Positions 1 through 7,469 of a stretch of 25,098 nt of DNA are shown here, one piece after another. Position 1 is the first letter of the stretch, and each line of letters opens with the position of its first letter. Made by a program: the position numbers and the translations under genes. The notes under the pieces were generated by a model. It had not been told where the DNA came from. It made no database searches and was given only the letters and a program-made list of their open reading frames with translations. The stretch is from an uncultured Microbacterium sp. (GTDB lineage Bacteria; Actinomycetota; Actinomycetes; Actinomycetales; Microbacteriaceae). Location: NCBI GenBank assembly GCA_937926065.1, contig CALANM010000166.1:1-25098 (forward strand), read 5' to 3'.

Positions 1-41
1 CCGAGCTCGGAAGCGATCTCGTGCACGCGTGGTTTTGCCAC
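1..41 (-). CDS. infB: Translation initiation factor IF-2, N-terminal fragment
   Basis: Only the first 13 complete codons are inside the window. The minus strand reads a GTG start at 41-39 followed by AKPRVHEIASEL, the characteristic actinobacterial IF-2 N-terminus. A Shine-Dalgarno AGGAG (50-46) lies 4-5 bases upstream. IF-2 is the GTPase that delivers initiator fMet-tRNA to the 30S subunit. The gene follows nusA and ylxR on the same strand, the usual operon order, which supports the call despite the short fragment. A hairpin at 48-73 overlaps the ribosome binding site. Confidence 0.85.
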   Translation of the reverse strand, partial: MAKPRVHEIASEL

Positions 42-47
42 AATTCT

Positions 48-73
48 CCTGTCTGGGGCCTACCCCGGACAGG
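48..73 (-). promoter_or_regulatory. Hairpin overlapping the infB ribosome binding site
   Basis: In the minus-strand transcript, CCUGUCCGGGG, a UAGG loop and CCCCAGACAGG pair at 10 of 11 positions. The last three bases of the 3' arm (AGG, 50-48) are also the first part of the infB Shine-Dalgarno AGGAG. When folded, the hairpin would partly hide the infB ribosome binding site. There is no U tract after it, so it does not look like a classical terminator. The structure is read directly from the sequence; the regulatory role is inferred. Confidence 0.55.
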
Positions 74-133
74 GCAGACCATTACTTGCGGACGGGTCTC
101 ATTTCGAGCCGTTCACTTTGAGTCCATAGCCGT

Positions 134-385
134 TCAGCCATTTCGCTGGTGGGTGATCTGAAAGGTCTGCGTGTCAAGCGGGCCTGACACACGCAATGCT
201 CGTCCGAATGCGCGACGCCGGAGCGCGATGTCGACGCACTCGCTCGTGTCATGCACCCACGCACCCCGGCCGGTCAGCACGGCTTTCTCGTCTGCGACGA
301 GCACGCCGTCCCTCTCGACGACCCTCAGAAGCGAGGAGCGCGGGGCACGTGCGCGGCATCCCACGCACGTTCGGACAGGTTCCAT
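134..385 (-). CDS. ylxR: YlxR family (DUF448) RNA-binding protein
   Basis: An 83-residue basic protein opening with EPVRTCVGCRARAPRSSLLR, the RTCVGCR signature of the YlxR/DUF448 family. These small proteins lie almost invariably between nusA and infB. They are thought to bind nucleic acid, and a role in RNase P modulation has been proposed for some members. The ATG at 385 follows the nusA stop by 29 bases and has a G-rich stretch upstream, so it is read as the second gene of the nusA-ylxR-infB operon. The family call is strong from sequence and context; the molecular function is not established. Confidence 0.9.
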   Translation of the reverse strand: MEPVRTCVGCRARAPRSSLLRVVERDGVLVADEKAVLTGRGAWVHDTSECVDIALRRRAFGRALRVSGPLDTQTFQITHQRNG

Positions 386-402
386 CCTACCCCCTCAACC
401 TG

Positions 403-416
403 GACGGACGTCCGTC
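403..416. repeat. Perfect 14-bp palindrome at the nusA stop codon
   Basis: GACGGACGTCCGTC equals its own reverse complement and overlaps the nusA stop codon (415-417), just upstream of ylxR. It could fold as a 5-bp stem with an ACGT loop in the nusA-ylxR mRNA. Such short palindromes are not rare in GC-rich DNA, so function is unproven. Confidence 0.4.
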
Positions 417-1401
417 ACGACTCGAGGATGCTGTCGGGCTGGATGTCGATCTTGGCTCCCGTGAGCTTCGCGGCGAGGCGGGCGTTCTGCCCTTCCTTGC
501 CGATCGCGAGCGAGAGCTGGTAGTCGGGGACGAGTGCGCGCACGGCCTTGCTGGCGGCATCGAGCACGAAGCTCGAGGTGACCTTCGCGGGCGACAGCGC
601 GTTCGCGACGAACTTCGCCAGTTCCGCGTCGTAGTCGACGATGTCGATCTTCTCGCCGCCGAGCTCTTCGGTGACGGCGCGCACGCGACGGCCGAGCTCG
701 CCGATGCAGGCGCCCTTGGCATTGATGGCCGGGTCGTTCGCCTTGACCGCGATCTTCGTGCGGTGCCCGGCTTCGCGGGCGAGCGAGACGATCTCGACGA
801 GCCCGGACGCGATCTCCGGGACCTCGAGGGCGAACAGCTTGCGGACGAGACCGGGGTGAGTGCGCGAGACCGTGATCGAGGGGCCCTTGGCGCCCTTCGC
901 GACCGACGTGACGTAGACGCGCAGCCGCGACCCGTGCGTGTACTCCTCGCCGGGCACCTGCTCCTCGGGAGGAAGGATCGCCTCGATCGTGCCGAGGTCG
1001 ACGTGCACCATGCGCGGGTTGGGACCCTGCTGGATGACACCGGCGACGATGTCGCCCTCCTTGCCGCGGAACTCGCCGAGGATCGCGTCGTCGGCGATGT
1101 CACGGAGGCGCTGGCTGATGACCTGCTTCGCGGCGAACGCGGCGATGCGGCCGAAGTCCTCCGGCGTCGACTCCTCCTCGCCGATGACGACGCCCTCTTC
1201 GTCGAGCAGCGGCACGTAGACGGCGACATGCCCTGTCTTGCGGTCGAGTTCGGCGCGCGTGCCCTGGGGCAGCTCGCCCGTCGGGGAGGTGTGCTTGGCG
1301 TAGGCGGTGAGGATCGCCTGTTCGATGATCCGCACGAGTTCGTCGAAGGGGATCTCCTTCTCACGCTCGACTGTGCGCAGCAGTCCCAGATCGATGTCCA
1401 C
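415..1401 (-). CDS. nusA: Transcription termination/antitermination protein NusA
   Basis: A 328-residue protein that binds RNA polymerase and nascent RNA and modulates pausing, termination and antitermination. The N-terminal RNA polymerase-binding domain (about residues 1-120, starting VDIDLGLLRTVEREKEIPF) is followed by an S1 domain and two KH domains. The C-terminal KH region contains LSLAIGKEGQNARLAAKLTG. The length fits actinobacterial NusA, which lacks the acidic repeats of the E. coli protein. I chose the GTG at 1401 because AGGGAGG lies 5 bases upstream (1407-1413) and the N-terminus matches the family; the open frame further upstream has no NusA similarity. It heads the nusA-ylxR-infB operon. 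The usual upstream rimP is absent. Confidence 0.96.
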   Translation of the reverse strand: MDIDLGLLRTVEREKEIPFDELVRIIEQAILTAYAKHTSPTGELPQGTRAELDRKTGHVAVYVPLLDEEGVVIGEEESTPEDFGRIAAFAAKQVISQRLRDIADDAILGEFRGKEGDIVAGVIQQGPNPRMVHVDLGTIEAILPPEEQVPGEEYTHGSRLRVYVTSVAKGAKGPSITVSRTHPGLVRKLFALEVPEIASGLVEIVSLAREAGHRTKIAVKANDPAINAKGACIGELGRRVRAVTEELGGEKIDIVDYDAELAKFVANALSPAKVTSSFVLDAASKAVRALVPDYQLSLAIGKEGQNARLAAKLTGAKIDIQPDSILES

Positions 1402-1443
1402 AGGTGCCTCCCTATTCAACTCTTTCGCCGGAGCGTCACCGCT

Positions 1444-1474
1444 GCGGCATCCACACAACGTTACCTGATGCCGC
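1444..1474. promoter_or_regulatory. Inverted repeat around the probable nusA promoter
   Basis: GCGGCATC (1444-1451) and GATGCCGC (1467-1474) form a perfect 8-bp inverted repeat with a 15-base spacer. Inside it, on the minus strand, TAACGT (1463-1458) resembles an actinobacterial -10 hexamer that would start the nusA transcript near 1451, giving a leader of about 50 bases. The repeat could be an operator or an RNA hairpin. Both the promoter and its role are inferred. Confidence 0.4.
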
Positions 1475-1515
1475 CTGGGCATGCGCAGGCCCTGCGCCGG
1501 CGGAGAGGGCCCCGC

Positions 1516-1521
1516 TAGCGT
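1516..1521 (+). promoter_or_regulatory. Leaderless -10 hexamer for the DUF1206 gene
   Basis: TAGCGT fits TANNNT and sits exactly 6 bases before the ATG at 1528, so transcription would start at or very near the start codon. There is no convincing Shine-Dalgarno sequence. Confidence 0.5.
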
Positions 1522-1527
1522 GGGTGC

Positions 1528-2346
1528 ATGACCAACGGCGCGAAGCGCGCGGCGGCCAAGCGCGCCGCGCGCGAGGCACGCTCCTCCCCCGCCCTCCGGG
1601 CGCTCGCTCGGGGCGGGTACGCGGCCAACGCCGTCGTGCACCTGCTCATCGGCGTCATCGTGATCGCGATCGCCTCGGGCGCCCGCGGCGAGGGCGATCA
1701 GGCGGGGGCGTTCAAGACGATCGCGTCGGCCCGGCTCGGGTTCGTGGCCCTGTGGACGCTCGCGACGCTCCTCGCGGCCCTCGGCGTGTGGCACGCCGCG
1801 AACGGCCTGCTGGCGAGCAGGTCATCGGACGTGAAGAAGTGGGGCGTGCGCATCTCCGAGTGGGGCCAGGCGGTCGTCTTCCTCGCTCTTGCCTCGATCG
1901 CCGGTGCTGTGGCGCTGGGCGCCCGCCCGAATGCCGAGGAGACGGCCGAGGAAGCCAGTCGCGGGGTGCTCGACCTTCCCGGCGGACCGATCGTGCTCGC
2001 GCTCGTGGGCGTCGGGATCGGCGTGGGCGGGATCTCGTTCATCGTGATGGGGATCCTGCGCTCCTTCCACAGCAAGGTGGACGTCCCGGACGGGCGTGCA
2101 GGCACCGCCATCAGCGCGCTCGGGGTTGTCGGATTCATCGCGAAGGGCATCTCGCTGTCCGTCATCGGCATCCTGCTGATCGTGGCGGCAGTGAAGGTCG
2201 ACCCCGGCACGGCGGGCGGCCTCGACGGCGCGATCGACGCCCTCCTCGACGTCTGGGGCGGTCCGTTCCTCGTGGGCATCGTCGGCGCCGGGTTCGTGGC
2301 CTACGCGCTCTTCACGTTCTGCCGCGCGCGCTACGCAAAGCTCTGA
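1528..2346 (+). CDS. DUF1206 family integral membrane protein
   Basis: A 272-residue protein with a short basic N-terminus (residues 1-30) followed by about six hydrophobic segments arranged as three two-helix repeats. Each repeat carries a similar ARxGYAANAVVHLLIG- or ALGVVGFIAKGISLSVIG-like opening. This is the architecture of DUF1206, a family common in Actinobacteria with no known biochemical role. It is transcribed divergently from nusA and converges on the LOG-family gene 16 bases downstream. The ATG at 1528 is preceded at 6 bases by a -10-like hexamer, suggesting a leaderless mRNA. Family assignment is confident; function is unknown. Confidence 0.88.
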   Translation: MTNGAKRAAAKRAAREARSSPALRALARGGYAANAVVHLLIGVIVIAIASGARGEGDQAGAFKTIASARLGFVALWTLATLLAALGVWHAANGLLASRSSDVKKWGVRISEWGQAVVFLALASIAGAVALGARPNAEETAEEASRGVLDLPGGPIVLALVGVGIGVGGISFIVMGILRSFHSKVDVPDGRAGTAISALGVVGFIAKGISLSVIGILLIVAAVKVDPGTAGGLDGAIDALLDVWGGPFLVGIVGAGFVAYALFTFCRARYAKL

Positions 2347-2352
2347 GGGCTG

Positions 2353-2375
2353 GCCGCGTGAATCATTCGCGCGGC
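2353..2375. terminator. Possible bidirectional hairpin between convergent genes
   Basis: GCCGCG (2353-2358) pairs with CGCGGC (2370-2375) across an 11-base loop in the 16-base gap between DUF1206 and the LOG gene, and it overlaps the LOG stop codon. It could end transcription from both sides. No U tract is present, so confidence is low. Confidence 0.3.
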
Positions 2376-3427
2376 TCGTCGGGCGGCGAGGCGGCCGGCG
2401 CGCTCGAGAACTCGTTGACGGCGCGGATGACCTGGAACAGGCGGCCCACCTGGAACTGATCGAACCGCATGACGATGCGCGGCAGGTTGAGGCGGTCGTC
2501 GTCTTCGATCTCCGGGCGCCGGGGACCGCTGCGCTCGATGCGGCCGTCGGCGAGCAGGTGAGAGAAGCGCTCGTTGAGCGAGGCGATCTCGTCGTCCGTC
2601 GGCTCCGCGAGCAGGCGGATGACGAGCCGGTCGCCCACCCAGCGCAGCGAGTCATAGTTGCGCCAGAATCCGGTGATCTCCTGCGCGGCGGCGTGCACCG
2701 AGTCGGTGAACAGCACGCGATCCAGATCGTCGGGCGAGATGACCCCCGAGGGGATCAGATTGCGGTCGGCGAACTCACGGAGTCCCTGCCAGAACGAGCC
2801 GCCCGGAGCGTCGAGCAGCACGATCGGCGTGGGCTCGGCCTTGCCTGTCTGCTGGAGCGTGAGCAGCTCGAACATCTCGTCGAGCGTGCCGAAGCCGCCG
2901 GGAAGGCACACGAACCCGCGCGACTCCTTGACGAGCATGAGCTTGCGGGTGAAGAAGTACTTCATGGCGACGTTGCGGGTGCCCGCCGCGATGATCTCGT
3001 TCGGCTTCTCCTCGAACGGCAGGCGGATCGACACGCCCAGCGAGTTCGAGGGACCGGCGCCCTCGGCAGCGGCCTGCATGATCCCCGGTCCGGCTCCCGT
3101 GACGACCATCCAGCCGCGACCGGCGAGTTCGCGGGCCAGGTCGACCGTCGCCGTGTACAGCGGATCGTCCTGCCGGGTGCGGGCGGAGCCGAACACGGTC
3201 ACCTTCGGCGCGTCGCGGTAGGGCGCGAACAGGCGGAAGGCGCTGCGCATCTCTGACAGCGCGGCCGAGGTGATCTTCAGGTCGAGGCGGGTCGTGTCGT
3301 CCAGCCCGAGACCCACGCCCGTGATCAGGATGCGCGAGACGAGGTCGACGTCCTCCGTGATCCCCGCGTCGGCGACGAGCTGCCGGATGTCGGCGGTGAC
3401 CTCCGCGGGCACTGTGTGATCGGTCAT
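2363..3427 (-). CDS. TIGR00730 / LOG family Rossmann-fold protein
   Basis: A 354-residue protein of the lysine-decarboxylase-like (LOG) superfamily. The signature PGGFGTLDE is at residues 176-184, and there is an upstream FGSAR motif near 79-83 plus a glycine-rich VTGAGPGIMQAA stretch. Characterised LOG proteins release cytokinin-type bases from nucleoside 5'-monophosphates and, more generally, act on nucleoside monophosphates. This member is longer than the roughly 190-residue plant and corynebacterial enzymes, with about 70 extra N-terminal and 100 extra C-terminal residues. The ATG at 3427 has CAGGCT 6 bases upstream. It lies 43 bases after proS on the same strand, so it may be co-transcribed. 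The substrate is unknown. Confidence 0.85.
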   Translation of the reverse strand: MTDHTVPAEVTADIRQLVADAGITEDVDLVSRILITGVGLGLDDTTRLDLKITSAALSEMRSAFRLFAPYRDAPKVTVFGSARTRQDDPLYTATVDLARELAGRGWMVVTGAGPGIMQAAAEGAGPSNSLGVSIRLPFEEKPNEIIAAGTRNVAMKYFFTRKLMLVKESRGFVCLPGGFGTLDEMFELLTLQQTGKAEPTPIVLLDAPGGSFWQGLREFADRNLIPSGVISPDDLDRVLFTDSVHAAAQEITGFWRNYDSLRWVGDRLVIRLLAEPTDDEIASLNERFSHLLADGRIERSGPRRPEIEDDDRLNLPRIVMRFDQFQVGRLFQVIRAVNEFSSAPAASPPDEPRE

Positions 3428-3433
3428 GGTCCC

Positions 3434-3439
3434 AGCCTG
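3434..3439 (-). promoter_or_regulatory. Possible leaderless -10 hexamer for the LOG gene
   Basis: On the minus strand CAGGCT precedes the ATG at 3427 by exactly 6 bases, the same spacing seen at other genes here. The first base departs from TANNNT, so this is weaker than the others. Confidence 0.35.
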
Positions 3440-3470
3440 CCACGCTCGTGCCGCCGAGGGGCGGGGAGTG

Positions 3471-5228
3471 TCAGCGAGCGGTGAGCTGCGCGACCGCGTC
3501 GGCGACGGGGACGACCTGGCGTTCACCCGAGCGGCGGTCCCACAGCTCCACCTGACCGTCGGCCGCGCCGCGTCCGACGATGAGGATGCGCGGCACGCCC
3601 ACCAGCTCAGCGTCGGCGAACTTGACGCCCGGAGAGACCTTCTGACGGTCGTCGTAGAGAACGTCGAGTCCGGCCGTCTCGAGCTGCGCCGAGACCTGCT
3701 CGGCGAGCTCGAAGGCCACCGAGTCCTTGCCCGTCGCAACCACCTGAACGTCGAACGGCGCCACCGACTCGGGCCACACGAGGCCCTTCTCGTCGTTGTT
3801 GAGCTCGGCGATGATGGCGAGGATGCGGGTCACGCCGATGCCGTAGGAGCCCATCGTGACGGTGACGAGCTTGCCGTTCTCGTCGAGCACCTTGAGGCCG
3901 AGCGCGTCTGCGTACTTGCGGCCCAGCTGGAACACGTGGCCGATCTCCATGCCGCGCGCGAGGGTGACGGGTCCGGAGCCGTCGGGCGCCGGGTCGCCCT
4001 CGCGGACGTCAGCGACCTCGACGAAGCCGTCGGCGAAGAAGTCGCGACCCGCGACAAGCGAGTGCACGTGCTTCTGGTCGATGTTGGCGCCGGTGATCCA
4101 CCGCGTGCCGTCGACGACGCGCGGATCGAGCAGGTAGCGGATGCCGGTGGCCGACTCCTCGCCAAGCACCGGGCCGGTCTCGGACCAGGGGCCGATGTAG
4201 CCCTTGACCAGCAGCGGGTGGCGCTCGAAGTCCTCGGGTGTCGCAGCGGACACCTCGGCGGGCGCGAACGCGACCTCCGCGCGCTTGTCGTCGACTTCGC
4301 GGTCTCCCGGGATGCCGACGACCACGAGCTCGCGCGTGCCGTCGATGTGCGTGAGGGCCAGCACGACGTTCTTCAGGGTGTCTGCGGCGGTGACCGGACG
4401 GTCGAGCACCTTGTTCGAGTGTGCGACGAGCGTCTCGATCGTCGGGGTGTCGGGCGAGTCGAAGATGACGGGGGCAGGCGCGTCGTCGAACGGGATCGGC
4501 TCGGGCACGACTGTCGTGAACGCCTCGACGTTGGCGGCGTAGCCGCCCGCCGAGCGCACGAAGGTGTCTTCGCCCACCGACGTCGGGTGCAGGAACTCCT
4601 CCGACTTCGAGCCGCCCATGGCGCCCGCGTCGGCCTGCACGATGACGTACTCGAGACCGAGGCGCTGGAAGATCCGCTCGTACGCGTCGCGCTGCGCCTG
4701 GTAACTCGCCTCGAGCCCCTCGTCGGACGCGTCGAAGGAGTAGGCGTCCTTCATGGTGAACTCTCGTCCACGCAGGAGCCCCGCGCGAGGGCGCGCTTCG
4801 TCGCGGTACTTGTCCTGGATCTGGTAGATGGTCAGCGGCAGATCCTTGTACGAGGAATACATGTCCTTCACGAGCAGCGTGAAGGCCTCCTCGTGGGTCG
4901 GCGCGAGCAGGTAGTCGGCGTCCTTGCGGTCCTTCAGGCGGAACAGGGCGTCGCCGTACTCCTCCCAGCGGCCCGTCGCCTCGTAGGGCTCGCGCGGCAT
5001 GAGCGCCGGGAAGTGCACCTCCTGCGCGCCCGCGGCGGACATCTCCTCGCGGATGATGCCCTCGATGCGCGCCTTCACCCGCAGCCCCAGCGGCAGCCAT
5101 GCGAAGATGCCGGGCGCCTGCCTCCGGATGTAGCCGGCGCGCACGAGCAGGCGGTGGCTCGTGACTTCGGCATCCGACGGGTCTTCGCGGAGCGTGCGGA
5201 GGAAGAACTTCGAGAGACGTGTGACCAC
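3471..5228 (-). CDS. proS: Prolyl-tRNA synthetase, bacterial type
   Basis: A 585-residue class II aminoacyl-tRNA synthetase that charges tRNA-Pro with proline. It has the bacterial-type order: an N-terminal catalytic half opening VTRLSKFFLRTLREDPSDAE, class II motif 2 around YRDEARPRAGLLRGREFTMKD, an inserted editing domain (about residues 220-400), the C-terminal part of the catalytic core including TMGSYGIGVTR, and an anticodon-binding domain with the ILIVGRGA region. Length matches actinobacterial ProRS. I chose the GTG at 5228 because this N-terminus aligns with family members. The open frame continues upstream but antisense to the RNB gene. TAAGCT lies 8 bases before the start, so initiation may be leaderless. 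A LOG-family gene follows. Confidence 0.96.
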   Translation of the reverse strand: MVTRLSKFFLRTLREDPSDAEVTSHRLLVRAGYIRRQAPGIFAWLPLGLRVKARIEGIIREEMSAAGAQEVHFPALMPREPYEATGRWEEYGDALFRLKDRKDADYLLAPTHEEAFTLLVKDMYSSYKDLPLTIYQIQDKYRDEARPRAGLLRGREFTMKDAYSFDASDEGLEASYQAQRDAYERIFQRLGLEYVIVQADAGAMGGSKSEEFLHPTSVGEDTFVRSAGGYAANVEAFTTVVPEPIPFDDAPAPVIFDSPDTPTIETLVAHSNKVLDRPVTAADTLKNVVLALTHIDGTRELVVVGIPGDREVDDKRAEVAFAPAEVSAATPEDFERHPLLVKGYIGPWSETGPVLGEESATGIRYLLDPRVVDGTRWITGANIDQKHVHSLVAGRDFFADGFVEVADVREGDPAPDGSGPVTLARGMEIGHVFQLGRKYADALGLKVLDENGKLVTVTMGSYGIGVTRILAIIAELNNDEKGLVWPESVAPFDVQVVATGKDSVAFELAEQVSAQLETAGLDVLYDDRQKVSPGVKFADAELVGVPRILIVGRGAADGQVELWDRRSGERQVVPVADAVAQLTAR

Positions 5229-5236
5229 GAACGTCA

Positions 5237-5242
5237 AGCTTA
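5237..5242 (-). promoter_or_regulatory. -10 hexamer for proS
   Basis: TAAGCT on the minus strand is 8 bases before the proS GTG at 5228. The 81-base divergent gap to the RNB gene holds a matching hexamer for the other direction at 5298-5303. Confidence 0.4.
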
Positions 5243-5297
5243 GTCGCGGCCTGTCGGGGCGCTGTCTGGCCGATGCCGTGCTCACGGCGCCGCGGCC

Positions 5298-5303
5298 TAC
5301 ACT
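5298..5303 (+). promoter_or_regulatory. Leaderless -10 hexamer for the RNB gene
   Basis: TACACT precedes the GTG at 5310 by 6 bases (GGGCCC). There is no Shine-Dalgarno sequence, consistent with a leaderless transcript. Confidence 0.45.
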
Positions 5304-5309
5304 GGGCCC

Positions 5310-6773
5310 GTGCCCGCCCGTCGCTCCCGCATCGTCCCCTCCGAGGTCCGGCAGGAGCTCGCCGACTCGCTCGAGGCACTGCGGCGCGCGCTCGACCTGC
5401 CCGAGGCGTTCCCGCCCGATGTGCAGGCCGAAGCGGAGCGGGTGGCGCGCGACGTTCCTGTCGACCCCATGACGTCCGGGCTGGCCGACCTCCGCGACAT
5501 CGACTTCCTGACGATCGACCCGGCAGGCTCCACCGACCTCGATCAGGCGCTGCATCTGGAGCGCACGGCCTCCGGCGCCGTGCTGCACTACGCGATCGCC
5601 GACGTGCCGGCCTTCGTCGCGCCCGACAGCGCCCTGGACGCCGAGGCGCGGCGCCGCGGTCAGACGATGTACGCGCCCGACGGGAGGATCCCGCTGCATC
5701 CGCCCGTCATCAGCGAGGACGCCGCGTCGCTCCTGCCCGGCCGCGACCGCAGGGCGTTCGTGTGGCGGTTCGTGCTCGACGAGCGTGCCGAGCCCATCGA
5801 GACGACCGTCACCCGCGCCGTGATCCGCTCGCGTCGGCAGTGGAGCTACGTCGAGGCGCAGCGGGCGATCGACGATGGCACGGCACCGCCGGCGCTGATG
5901 GCGCTGCCGTGGTTCGGCCGCGAGCGCAGCGCCCGTGAACGCGAGCGCGGGGGCGCGAGCCTCAACGTTCCCGAGTCGCGGATCGTCGCGGAGGCCGACG
6001 GCTACCGGCTCGAGCGTGACGAGGGCGTGCCGCTCGAAGACGCCAACGCTCACGTCTCGCTTCTCACGGGCATGGTCGCCGCCGACATCATGCTGCGGGG
6101 CGGAGTCGGGATCCTGCGGACGATGCCGCCCGCGCAGGAGGAGGACGTCGCCGAGTTCCGGAGCCAGACGATCGCACTCGGTCTGCCCTGGCGCCTCGAC
6201 GTGCCCTACGGCGAGTACCTGCGGTCGCTCGACCGTTCGGCGGCGGCGCGCGCCGTCAAGGAGTATGCCGCGGGACTCTTCCGCGGTGCGGGCTACGTCA
6301 CGTTCGACGGCGAGCTTCCCGAGGAGACGGTGCAGGCGGCGATCGGAGCGCCCTACGCGCACACGACCGCCCCGCTGCGTCGCCTCGTCGACCGGTGGTC
6401 GCTCGTGATCTGCGAGGCGCTCGCGAACGGCCGCGACGTGCCGGCCGGAGTGCGGGCGAGCCTGCCGGAGGTGCCCCAGCTCATGAGCCGCAGCTCCCAG
6501 AAGGCGAATCAGCTCGCCGCCGGCGCGCTCGACCGCGTCGAGGCGGCCGTGCTGCACGGCGGTGAGGGTCGCGAGTTCGCCGCGACCGTGCTGGCCATGC
6601 GCGGCGACGGCGCACGCGTGCAGCTGCAGCGCCCGCCCGTCGATGCGAAGGTGCGGGGGCTCGATGCCGAGCCCGGCTCGATCGTGCGGCTGCGCCTCGT
6701 GCGCGCCGATGTCGCCGAGGGCGCCATCGAGTTCGCACCCGAGGCCGTCGAACGCGAGGGAGAGCCGACATGA
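5310..6773 (+). CDS. RNB-domain ribonuclease (RNase II/R family)
   Basis: A 487-residue protein built mainly of an RNB exoribonuclease domain, which degrades RNA 3' to 5'. The metal-binding segment LTIDPAGSTDLDQALHLE places Asp70, Asp76 and Asp78 where E. coli RNase II has Asp201, Asp207 and Asp209. The fourth aspartate (Asp210 in E. coli) is Gln79 here. The conserved PLRR near 355-358, which normally helps organise the active site, is present. The protein is much shorter than RNase R and has no obvious N-terminal cold-shock pair; the C-terminal 90 residues could be a small OB-like domain. It starts with GTG and overlaps the pcp start by 4 bases, so the two genes are translationally coupled. 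Whether activity is fully retained with Gln79 cannot be read from sequence. Confidence 0.88.
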   Translation: MPARRSRIVPSEVRQELADSLEALRRALDLPEAFPPDVQAEAERVARDVPVDPMTSGLADLRDIDFLTIDPAGSTDLDQALHLERTASGAVLHYAIADVPAFVAPDSALDAEARRRGQTMYAPDGRIPLHPPVISEDAASLLPGRDRRAFVWRFVLDERAEPIETTVTRAVIRSRRQWSYVEAQRAIDDGTAPPALMALPWFGRERSARERERGGASLNVPESRIVAEADGYRLERDEGVPLEDANAHVSLLTGMVAADIMLRGGVGILRTMPPAQEEDVAEFRSQTIALGLPWRLDVPYGEYLRSLDRSAAARAVKEYAAGLFRGAGYVTFDGELPEETVQAAIGAPYAHTTAPLRRLVDRWSLVICEALANGRDVPAGVRASLPEVPQLMSRSSQKANQLAAGALDRVEAAVLHGGEGREFAATVLAMRGDGARVQLQRPPVDAKVRGLDAEPGSIVRLRLVRADVAEGAIEFAPEAVEREGEPT

Positions 6774-7414
6774 GCGCGCGCACCGGCGAGACCAGGGTGC
6801 TGCTCACGGGCTTCGAGCCGTTCGCCGGCGACGCCGTCAATCCGAGCGGTGACGCCGTGCGCCTCATCGCGGAGACATGGGATGGCGCGCACGAGCTCGT
6901 GACGGACGTGCTGCCGGTGACGTTCACGGGCGCGGCGGCGCGCCTCCGCGAACTGATCGAGCGGCATCGCCCCGACGTCGTGATCGCGACGGGGCTCGCG
7001 GGCGGCCGCGCGGCCATCGGGGTCGAGCGCATCGCGATCAACCTCGCCGACGCGCGCATCCCCGACAACGACGGCATGCAGCCCATCGACGAGCCCAGCC
7101 TTCCCGGCGCGCCCGCCGCGGCGTTCTCGACCCTTCCGGTCAAGGCGATCGCCGCTGCCGTCGCGGCGGCGGGGATCCCGGCGGAGGTGTCGCACACCGC
7201 GGGCACGTTCGTCTGCAACCACGTCTTCTTCACGGCTCTGGATGCCGCGCCTCACGCGCGCGCGGGCTTCGTGCACGTTCCGTGGGCATCGGGAGCCGCA
7301 CCCGGCGATCAGCCGTCCCTCCCCCTCGAGGCGATCGTCACAGCCCTTCGCATCGCGATCGAGACGGCCGTCGAGGGCGAGGAGGCACGACTCCCGGGCG
7401 GCGCGCTTCACTGA
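6770..7414 (+). CDS. pcp: Pyroglutamyl-peptidase I
   Basis: A 214-residue cytosolic cysteine peptidase of family C15 that removes N-terminal pyroglutamate from peptides. The catalytic residues are all visible: Glu86 in GLAGGRAAIGVERIAIN, Cys149 in TAGTFVCNHVFF and His169 in GFVHVPW. The N-terminal LLTGFEPFAGDAVNPS motif is also typical. The length is normal for the family. Its ATG (6770) overlaps the TGA of the RNB gene (ATGA), indicating translational coupling in a two-gene operon. Peptide and RNA turnover are both salvage functions, but a direct functional link is only inference. Confidence 0.94.
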   Translation: MSARTGETRVLLTGFEPFAGDAVNPSGDAVRLIAETWDGAHELVTDVLPVTFTGAAARLRELIERHRPDVVIATGLAGGRAAIGVERIAINLADARIPDNDGMQPIDEPSLPGAPAAAFSTLPVKAIAAAVAAAGIPAEVSHTAGTFVCNHVFFTALDAAPHARAGFVHVPWASGAAPGDQPSLPLEAIVTALRIAIETAVEGEEARLPGGALH

Positions 7415-7421
7415 ATGGCTC

Positions 7422-7464
7422 GTCCTGACGCCGCCACGTCACGCGCCGGCTCCAGCGGCAGGAC
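7422..7464. terminator. Possible bidirectional terminator after pcp
   Basis: GTCCTG (7422-7427) pairs with CAGGAC (7459-7464), and inside it CCGC (7431-7434) pairs with GCGG (7455-7458). It occupies the gap between two convergent genes. No U tract is present, which is common for GC-rich actinobacterial terminators. Confidence 0.4.
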
Positions 7465-7469
7465 CCACC

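Noticed and set aside
196..1518. 440-codon plus-strand open frame over nusA and ylxR
   Set aside because: Antisense to well-supported nusA and ylxR, rich in Arg/Asp/Leu, no family motif; an artefact of GC-rich codon usage.
3426..5243. 605-codon plus-strand open frame opposite proS
   Set aside because: Fully antisense to prolyl-tRNA synthetase, with no recognisable domain.
5229..6557. Upstream extension of the proS frame to 1028 codons
   Set aside because: It lies antisense to the RNB gene; ProRS similarity begins at the GTG at 5228 and gives the normal length.
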